Shown here one piece after another: positions 5,224 through 10,015 of a stretch of 10,015 nucleotides of DNA; within the stretch, counting starts at the first letter, position 1; the number at the start of each line of letters is the position of its first letter. The position numbers were made by a program, and so were the translations under genes. The DNA is from Anaerolineae bacterium. Its GTDB lineage: Bacteria > Chloroflexota > Anaerolineae > Anaerolineales > Villigracilaceae. The stretch lies in the NCBI GenBank assembly GCA_003141915.1, contig PLNY01000430.1, positions 1 through 10,015 on the forward strand, in the 5' to 3' direction. Under the pieces are notes generated by a model. The model ran no database searches. It saw only the letters and a list, made by a program, of their open reading frames with translations, and was not told the DNA's origin.

Positions 5224-6620
5224 AAGCCGATTACATATTCCTCGTGCATTCGTTGTTGTATTTGAGAAGTTATATCAACACTCGAACCCGTCGGCATCAT
5301 TCGGTGGTTTCTATCTAATTGACGGATTCCTACTGATGGAATATCAAAGCCGATTTTTTTTCCAATTTCAACCAACGAATCTTCTATTTGCGCATCGAGA
5401 CCTGCGAGTATAGAATTTCCAACAACCATAATTACAGATTTTTCAGGTTTCAAAACTCTGAACATTTCTTGCAATACTAAGGTCATTTCAATGTAATAGC
5501 GTCGTAACGAAACGCCTTTTGATTTGCTTTTCCCTTCAATTTCATTTACAAGATTTTCCACGCTTTTGGGCAATTCTGTTTCTGGCAAATCAGCCAATCC
5601 TTCACTGCCAATATAAGTTTTGCGTTTTTTAGTTAGGCTTTCAATTGAATAGTTGAACCATACTAAAGAAAACTTGTGCGCACGCATGTAATCAATTGCA
5701 TTAGAAGCATAAGGTGGAGATGTAATAATCAGATCAACACTATTGGATGGCAATGGCATAGATTGTGCATTGCCAAAGTTAATTATGGGTTCTAAACTTG
5801 ATGGTGATGATTTGATTATGCCGCGTAAGTTTTGGTTTAACTTCTTTTCAAATTCATCTATTGGTGAGCGCAAAATCTTGATAAGATGTTGTTTTGTTTC
5901 ATTCTTGTTACCACTAATAACTTCGCCACTTCTTGAAAGAACAATCTTTGCTTTGTGTGGACGCGTGTGAGCCAAATCCAATGCTAACGAAACTCCACCA
6001 GTTTTGGTGATGATAATGGAAGAATATACAACCTTGAAAAAATCTCTAACTTTTATGTTCTCAATTTTCTCAATTTCAACTAATAAAGCGAACAATTCTA
6101 ATTGAACTTCTTTGGTGAACCAATAATCGAGAAATTCAAGTGTCTTTTCATCATATCGTTTTTCTTTTTGAGCATTAAGTAAATCAGGATAAAGACTTAC
6201 TGTTTTCTTTGCTTCTTTCAAAATTTGTCTACCGGCCGCGTATAATTCCGAATCACTAAAGGTTTCCACTTTCGTTTGTGCAACCAACATTGCTAATGGA
6301 TCAATATCAAAACCAATAGCTTGTCTGTCATTTAAGTACGATTCCAGCAACGTTGTGCCAGATCCCATCATCGGGTCAAGAACAACATCACCAATATCTG
6401 TAAGTTCAAGAATAAATTTGCGTGGCAGTTGGGGAGGAAATTTAGCAGGAAACGAGTGTGCCTTATGCGCAAGATGTAATTCCTTAGTGTTTTCATGGAA
6501 ATTCAAATCACCCGATAAAGATGTGATAAGGTTTTCAATAGGTTTTCCGGCCAATCGGAAAACCTGCTTTTCTAAAGGCTTGATTTCTGGATAAAACGAC
6601 AATACTAATTGGGTTGTCAT
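5211..6620 (-). CDS. DNA methyltransferase of the type II system, probably N4-cytosine
   Basis: 469 residues. An amino-methyltransferase with the AdoMet-binding motif I D-P-M-M-G-S-G-T-T at 82-90 and the catalytic motif IV T-S-P-P-Y at 300-304; S-P-P-Y favours N4-cytosine over N6-adenine, though this is not absolute. Motif I precedes motif IV by about 210 residues, so the intervening region (about 125-280) likely holds the target recognition domain. Other visible parts: H-S-F-P-A-K-F-P-P-Q-L-P (55-66), a segment common in such enzymes, G-F-D-I-D-P-L-A (103-110, motif II-like), and M-F-R-V-L-K-P (386-392) with V-G-N-S downstream. It should protect the sites cut by the neighbouring nuclease. 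Its TAG overlaps the nuclease stop region by 13 bp, tail to tail, as in convergent C-regulated systems of the Esp1396I type. Strikingly AT-rich (17 G/C of 60 at 6061-6120), a sign of transfer. Confidence 0.9.
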   Translation of the reverse strand: MTTQLVLSFYPEIKPLEKQVFRLAGKPIENLITSLSGDLNFHENTKELHLAHKAHSFPAKFPPQLPRKFILELTDIGDVVLDPMMGSGTTLLESYLNDRQAIGFDIDPLAMLVAQTKVETFSDSELYAAGRQILKEAKKTVSLYPDLLNAQKEKRYDEKTLEFLDYWFTKEVQLELFALLVEIEKIENIKVRDFFKVVYSSIIITKTGGVSLALDLAHTRPHKAKIVLSRSGEVISGNKNETKQHLIKILRSPIDEFEKKLNQNLRGIIKSSPSSLEPIINFGNAQSMPLPSNSVDLIITSPPYASNAIDYMRAHKFSLVWFNYSIESLTKKRKTYIGSEGLADLPETELPKSVENLVNEIEGKSKSKGVSLRRYYIEMTLVLQEMFRVLKPEKSVIMVVGNSILAGLDAQIEDSLVEIGKKIGFDIPSVGIRQLDRNHRMMPTGSSVDITSQIQQRMHEEYVIGFYKP

Positions 6621-6627
6621 ATCTAAT

Positions 6628-6656
6628 ATTTTACCGCAATGCTTATATGATTTAAA
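6628..6656 (-). promoter_or_regulatory. Possible methyltransferase promoter, leaderless
   Basis: On the minus strand TTTAAA (6651-6656) and TAAAAT (6628-6633) are 17 bases apart, and TAAAAT ends seven bases before the ATG at 6620. The transcript would begin at or next to the start codon, consistent with no visible ribosome binding site. No GACT-N3-AGTC box is seen here. Confidence 0.4.
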
Positions 6657-6698
6657 ACAGTATCATTACTTAAATATTCCATCTCGTCCACTCGCCCA

Positions 6699-7211
6699 TC
6701 AATTCTCTTCCGCTCGATACGGCGCTAGTTCTTCAATCTCGCCCACATACTGCGGCAAATCTTTATGTCCCAGCATCTGGCGGATGGCCTGTATCTCGCC
6801 GATGTGATACCAATAATGATACGTTGTGCGCCGCATCGCAGAACCAACCGATTGACCGATGGACTTGCCGTCGCGCAACAAGTCAGCAAGCAAGCCTTCG
6901 GTTGTTAGCGTGTCGAGAAATGGATCGGCGGCTTTTGTAATGGCTTGCCAAACATCGAACATTTCTTTCAATGACGGTGTGGATATCGGCGCGCCGTTTG
7001 CGAACAGCTCGTCCACTTTTGGATAAAGAACTTTGCCCATGCCATATTTCAACCAATAGCGTTGTTCCTGCCATGCCAAATGTCCCACCGTCCAACTGAT
7101 GCAGTTCATCGGACCAAAATGTTTGCTGCCATCTTCTTCGGACACACCTTCGAGTCCGCGCAGCCATTCACTGCGTGTAAAACGGAGTTGATCAACTAAT
7201 GGATGAGCCAT
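6699..7211 (-). CDS. DinB-like four-helix-bundle protein
   Basis: 170 residues, the usual size of the DinB/YfiT-like superfamily (DinB_2 type). These fold as a four-helix bundle with a divalent metal held by three histidines; some members are thiol-dependent transferases, many are unassigned. The expected triad is visible: His44 in W-T-V-G-H-L-A-W-Q-E and the H132-x3-H136 pair in Y-H-Y-W-Y-H-I-G-E, followed by the family's I-R-Q-M-L-G-H. It is not the E. coli DNA polymerase also named DinB. The start at 7209-7211 has only a weak purine stretch upstream. It lies downstream of dnaE on the same strand, separated by 134 bp with palindromic repeats, so it probably has its own transcript. The substrate cannot be inferred. 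Confidence 0.85.
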   Translation of the reverse strand: MAHPLVDQLRFTRSEWLRGLEGVSEEDGSKHFGPMNCISWTVGHLAWQEQRYWLKYGMGKVLYPKVDELFANGAPISTPSLKEMFDVWQAITKAADPFLDTLTTEGLLADLLRDGKSIGQSVGSAMRRTTYHYWYHIGEIQAIRQMLGHKDLPQYVGEIEELAPYRAEEN

Positions 7212-7239
7212 ATCATTCTCTTTTCATATGTCACACCTG

Positions 7240-7260
7240 CACTTGCACCAGGTACAAGTG
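7240..7260. repeat. 21-bp imperfect palindrome upstream of dinB-like gene
   Basis: CACTTGCACC (7240-7249) and GGTACAAGTG (7251-7260) are inverted copies with one mismatch around a single A. The site is 29 bases upstream of the DinB-like start codon, so an operator role is possible; it could equally be part of the adjoining repeat element. Confidence 0.5.
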
Positions 7261-7337
7261 TTGCGAGGAGCCACGAAGTGGCGACGTGGCAATCTCCTGT
7301 TTGGTGGTTAGTGGAGATTGCTTCGCTCCGCTCGCAA
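7261..7337. repeat. Dispersed palindromic element of the TTGCGAG type
   Basis: Outer ends TTGCGAG (7261-7267) and CTCGCAA (7331-7337) and inner arms GCAATCTCC (7289-7297) and GGAGATTGC (7313-7321) are perfect inverted pairs; the loop is 15 bases. Elements beginning with a TTGCGAGGAG end and carrying inner GCAATCTCC are, from memory, widespread intergenic repeats in Chloroflexota and other environmental bacteria. It sits just past the dnaE stop and may act as a transcript-end hairpin there, though there is no T-run of a classic terminator. Confidence 0.7.
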
Positions 7338-7345
7338 TGACATAC

Positions 7346-10015
7346 CTATTGGAACCGAATCTCTTCCACGCGCCAGCTTTCTTCGCCCATCAACTTTTTC
7401 AAGCGCGATAACAATTCCGCATCGATGCGCGTCGTGTCGTTGGGGAAGTCAATCAAATGTCCCTTGCCGTTCTCGAACACGTGGAACGAGAATCGGTCGC
7501 GTCCGTGGAATGAAATCAATGTGCCATAAAGCGTTTTGATTCGGCGCTTATCGTGTTCCTTGTCGCCCGTCGAACGCAGAACCACCGTGATCTGTTTCGG
7601 CGGATGTGTTGAGTCTTCTTCCTGCGCCAGCGGGACATATAACGATGGCGGAAGTTTCGGTTCGACCTTTATAGGCGCGACGGGCTGCAAAGCAATCGCT
7701 TCGCGCGGCGCTTCAATCGGCTTCACATCTTCGACTTTTGATTCAACCTCAGCCGATTCCTTCACACGCGGCTCGATAACTTTCTCTTCTATTTTCGATT
7801 CATCGCGTGCCGCGATCTCGGCGTGTTCAAGCGTTGGCTGCCATTCATCTTCCCAGCCATCCGGGAAGTTATCGGGAGGTTCCGGAACTTCGACCTCACC
7901 CTCTGCCCCTCTCCTAATAGGAGAGGGGTTGGGGTGAGGTTTCGCAACATATGCAACCGGTTTTTCTGCGACTTGCCGAACTGGTGCAGGTGCGCGTTTG
8001 ACGGGTTGAGTTGCAGGACGCGGCATTGCTTTAGAAATGGGAGCAGGCGAAGGCGCGGAATGATTCGGTTTTACATCATCCAATGCTTCGGTTACTTTTA
8101 TTTCAGTTCGAATCGAATCGACCAAAACTTTTGGCGGCGTACTGCTCGTATCCGCTTTGCCTTCGACGATGATGATTTGCCCGATGCTCAATTGCTCGCG
8201 ATTTTTTTCCCAAGTGCGCGGGAAGAGCACGAGTTCGATGTTGCCTTGAATATCCTCGATGGTGACGAAGCCCATGGCCTTGTTGGTCTTGGTCATATAT
8301 GGTCGGACGTTGGTGACCAACCCCGCCACGCGAATCTTTTCTTCATGCTGCGCTTCGTTCAATTGACCGGAGAAATGCGTGACGATTTGCGTCAGCGTAG
8401 GTTGATACGGCGTGAGCGGATGATCGGAAATGTAAAGACCGATGAGCTCGCGTTCCCAATTGAGCTGTTCGCGTTTATCCACATTGTTGACATCGGGCAA
8501 TGTAATGCTTTCGGTGACGCCGGTGACCGCGCCGAACAAACTCAGTTGTCCCGCTTCCGCCGCGCGGAAATGATTACTGCTGATGGCGACGATGCGTTCC
8601 AACGAAGCCAATAGCGCGGCGCGGTTTCCAAACGAATCCATTGCGCCGACTTTGATCAAACATTCCAGCGCGCGTTTGCCGACCGCGCGCAAATCCACGC
8701 GGCGCGCAAAATCATTCAGGTCTTGGAACGAGCCGTTTCGTTTGCGCTCTTCAATGATCAACTCCACCGCGCTTTGACCCGTGTTCTTGATCGCACCGAG
8801 TCCAAAGCGGATGTTGGGTTTACCTTCCACGTCTTCAATCTCAAAATCCCAGCCGGATGTGTTGATCTGCGGCGGAAGCACCGGCACGCCCATCGAACGC
8901 GCGTCGGCAACATATAATGCAACTTTTTCCGTTTGTCCCGCCGAGGCGGAGAGCAGAGCCGTCATATATTCGGCGGTGTAATTCGCTTTGAGATACGCGG
9001 TCTCGACTGCGATCACACCGTAATCGGCGGCGTGCGATTTGTTGAAGCCATAACGCGCGAACTCTTCCCAGTCGGAATAAATTGCTTCGGCGATTTCGGA
9101 AGCCATTCCCTGTTTGATTGCGCCCGCTACAAATTTCTTGCGATGCTTCTCGATGTCTTCTTTCTTTTTCTTCGAGATGGCTTTGCGTAACTCATCTGAT
9201 TCGGATGGCGTATATCCCGCCAGTTCCACGGCGGCGCGCATCAACTGTTCCTGGTATAGCGGAATGCCGTACGTGGATTCAAAAATGGGTTTCATCGCCG
9301 GATGACGATATGTGACTTCCGCTTCGCCGTGCATGCGCGCAATGTAATCGGGGATGAACTGCATCGGGCCGGGACGATACGCCGCGACCATAGCGATGAC
9401 ATGATCCAGCTTGGTTGGCTTCATTTGGACGATGTAGCGCGTCATGCCGCCGCCTTCCAGTTGGAAGACGCCAGCAGTTTGTCCACTGCCCATTAACTCG
9501 AACGATTTCGGATCATCGAGCGGAATATTATTTAAGTCGAGATGAACGCCGTGACGTTTCTCGATCATGTCGCAGGCTTTTGCCATCACGCTTAACGTGA
9601 TCAGCCCGAGGAAATCCACCTTCAACATGCCCAGCGAATCAAGAATGCCCATTTCAAATTGCGTCACCGTTTTGATGGGCGTCTCTTCCGAGCCGGAGGT
9701 AGGGCGATGCAACGGCAAATATTCAAGGATCGGCTTATCGGAAATCACCACGCCTGCGGCATGTGTGCCCGCGTTGCGAACAGTGCCTTCCATCCTCGCT
9801 GCAATGTCAATCAGTTCATGCAGGTGCGGAGTCGAATCGTAAACTTCTTTGAATTCAGGAATCGCCAGCGCGTCTTCCATCGTTGTCGCGCGTCCCGAAA
9901 CGAATGGCACCAGCTTTGCAATGCGATCCACTTCATTCAATGGAATATCCATCACGCGGCCCACATCACGCAAAGCGGCTTTCGTTCCCATCGTGCCGAA
10001 GGTGATGATCTGCGC
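7346..10015 (-). CDS. dnaE: DNA polymerase III alpha subunit (3' part; 5' end off window)
   Basis: The replicative polymerase catalytic subunit. The frame is open to the right edge (the first eight codons read A-Q-I-I-T-F-G-T), so the PHP domain and the palm region with the first two catalytic aspartates lie outside. Numbering from the Met at 9989-9991: R-D-V-G-R-V at 8-13; K-V-D-F-L-G-L at 124-130, with Asp126 as the third catalytic aspartate; A-Y-R-P-G-P-M (204-210); Y-G-F-N-K-S-H-A-A-D-Y-G (314-325); helix-hairpin-helix region about 395-450; OB fold about 553-625. An acidic and proline-rich linker follows (about 635-797), then an extra C-terminal domain (798-881) with V-V-L-R-S-T-G-D-K-E-H-D and F-P-N-D-T-T. 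That tail resembles, from memory, those of Chloroflexota DnaE1 proteins. Residues 684-699 are encoded by a palindromic repeat. No frameshift is seen. It ends with TAG at 7346-7348. Confidence 0.97.
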   Translation of the reverse strand, partial: AQIITFGTMGTKAALRDVGRVMDIPLNEVDRIAKLVPFVSGRATTMEDALAIPEFKEVYDSTPHLHELIDIAARMEGTVRNAGTHAAGVVISDKPILEYLPLHRPTSGSEETPIKTVTQFEMGILDSLGMLKVDFLGLITLSVMAKACDMIEKRHGVHLDLNNIPLDDPKSFELMGSGQTAGVFQLEGGGMTRYIVQMKPTKLDHVIAMVAAYRPGPMQFIPDYIARMHGEAEVTYRHPAMKPIFESTYGIPLYQEQLMRAAVELAGYTPSESDELRKAISKKKKEDIEKHRKKFVAGAIKQGMASEIAEAIYSDWEEFARYGFNKSHAADYGVIAVETAYLKANYTAEYMTALLSASAGQTEKVALYVADARSMGVPVLPPQINTSGWDFEIEDVEGKPNIRFGLGAIKNTGQSAVELIIEERKRNGSFQDLNDFARRVDLRAVGKRALECLIKVGAMDSFGNRAALLASLERIVAISSNHFRAAEAGQLSLFGAVTGVTESITLPDVNNVDKREQLNWERELIGLYISDHPLTPYQPTLTQIVTHFSGQLNEAQHEEKIRVAGLVTNVRPYMTKTNKAMGFVTIEDIQGNIELVLFPRTWEKNREQLSIGQIIIVEGKADTSSTPPKVLVDSIRTEIKVTEALDDVKPNHSAPSPAPISKAMPRPATQPVKRAPAPVRQVAEKPVAYVAKPHPNPSPIRRGAEGEVEVPEPPDNFPDGWEDEWQPTLEHAEIAARDESKIEEKVIEPRVKESAEVESKVEDVKPIEAPREAIALQPVAPIKVEPKLPPSLYVPLAQEEDSTHPPKQITVVLRSTGDKEHDKRRIKTLYGTLISFHGRDRFSFHVFENGKGHLIDFPNDTTRIDAELLSRLKKLMGEESWRVEEIRFQ
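7894..7939. repeat. Palindromic repeat inside the dnaE coding sequence
   Basis: CCCCTCTCCTA (7906-7916) and TAGGAGAGGGG (7918-7928) form a perfect 11-bp palindrome around one A, flanked by the outer pair CCTCACC (7894-7900) and GGTGAGG (7933-7939). In the dnaE frame it encodes P-H-P-N-P-S-P-I-R-R-G-A-E-G-E, typical of the text this repeat family gives when translated; such elements are normally intergenic. It keeps the frame and lies in the low-complexity linker, where an insertion would be tolerated. Confidence 0.8.

Larger units (their letters stand above)
4357..6620. other. C-regulated type II restriction-modification cassette
   Basis: The double C-box, the controller and HNH nuclease genes (plus strand) and the convergent methyltransferase gene form one unit of about 2.3 kb. 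It is AT-rich compared with dnaE and sits between a B3/B4 gene and a DinB-like gene with no integrase, transposase, target-site duplication or attachment site seen at its edges. The order C-R then reverse M matches the convergent architecture known for Esp1396I. Confidence 0.85.

Noticed and set aside
6699..7211. DinB-like gene as DNA polymerase IV
   Set aside because: It is 170 residues with an H-x3-H metal site; no Y-family polymerase motifs are present. The shared name is historical.
7823..8614. 263-codon plus-strand frame within dnaE
   Set aside because: A shadow of the dnaE reading frame on the opposite strand; the dnaE translation is intact and motif-rich.

Overview
The window looks like a chromosomal piece of a bacterium, most plausibly of the Chloroflexota (Anaerolineae type). 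This placement is an inference. It rests on the DnaE with a proline/glutamate-rich linker and an extra C-terminal domain, on several small dispersed palindromic repeats of kinds often seen in such genomes, and on the set of solo housekeeping proteins. No rRNA, tRNA or CRISPR array was seen.

Layout from left to right. Positions 1-182 are a degenerate 21-bp tandem array. It runs into a broken start of what looks like an NTF2/SnoaL-like gene (182-265, minus strand). Next come a DUF4160-type gene (329-883) and an MFS efflux pump (905-2239), both on the minus strand. A 151-bp gap holding a palindromic element separates the pump from a divergent AAC(3)-family acetyltransferase (2391-3182). An S-adenosylmethionine decarboxylase-like gene (3183-3548) and a solo B3/B4 (PheT-like) protein (3657-4334) follow on the minus strand.

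The centre (about 4357-6620) is a compact AT-rich type II restriction-modification system. A small controller (C) protein gene and an HNH endonuclease gene form a plus-strand pair, and a DNA methyltransferase gene faces them tail to tail with a 13-bp overlap. Upstream of the C gene are two adjacent GACT-N3-AGTC palindromes, the hallmark of C-protein operators, and a third perfect palindrome overlaps the C start codon. The C protein is expected to time expression: methylation first, nuclease later. The endonuclease has an unusual apparent layout: winged-helix-like N-terminus, HNH core, extra cysteine cluster, and a ribbon-helix-helix-like C-terminus.

The right part is on the minus strand: a DinB-like protein (6699-7211), an intergenic stretch with two palindromic repeats, and the 3' three quarters or so of dnaE (7346 to beyond the right edge). 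A palindromic repeat lies inside the dnaE coding sequence, in frame, in the disordered linker.

Composition differs along the window. Hand counts give 17 G/C of 60 at 6061-6120 (methyltransferase), 18 of 60 at 481-540 (DUF4160 gene) and 36 of 60 at 8641-8700 (dnaE). This supports recent acquisition of the restriction-modification block and possibly of the DUF4160 gene.
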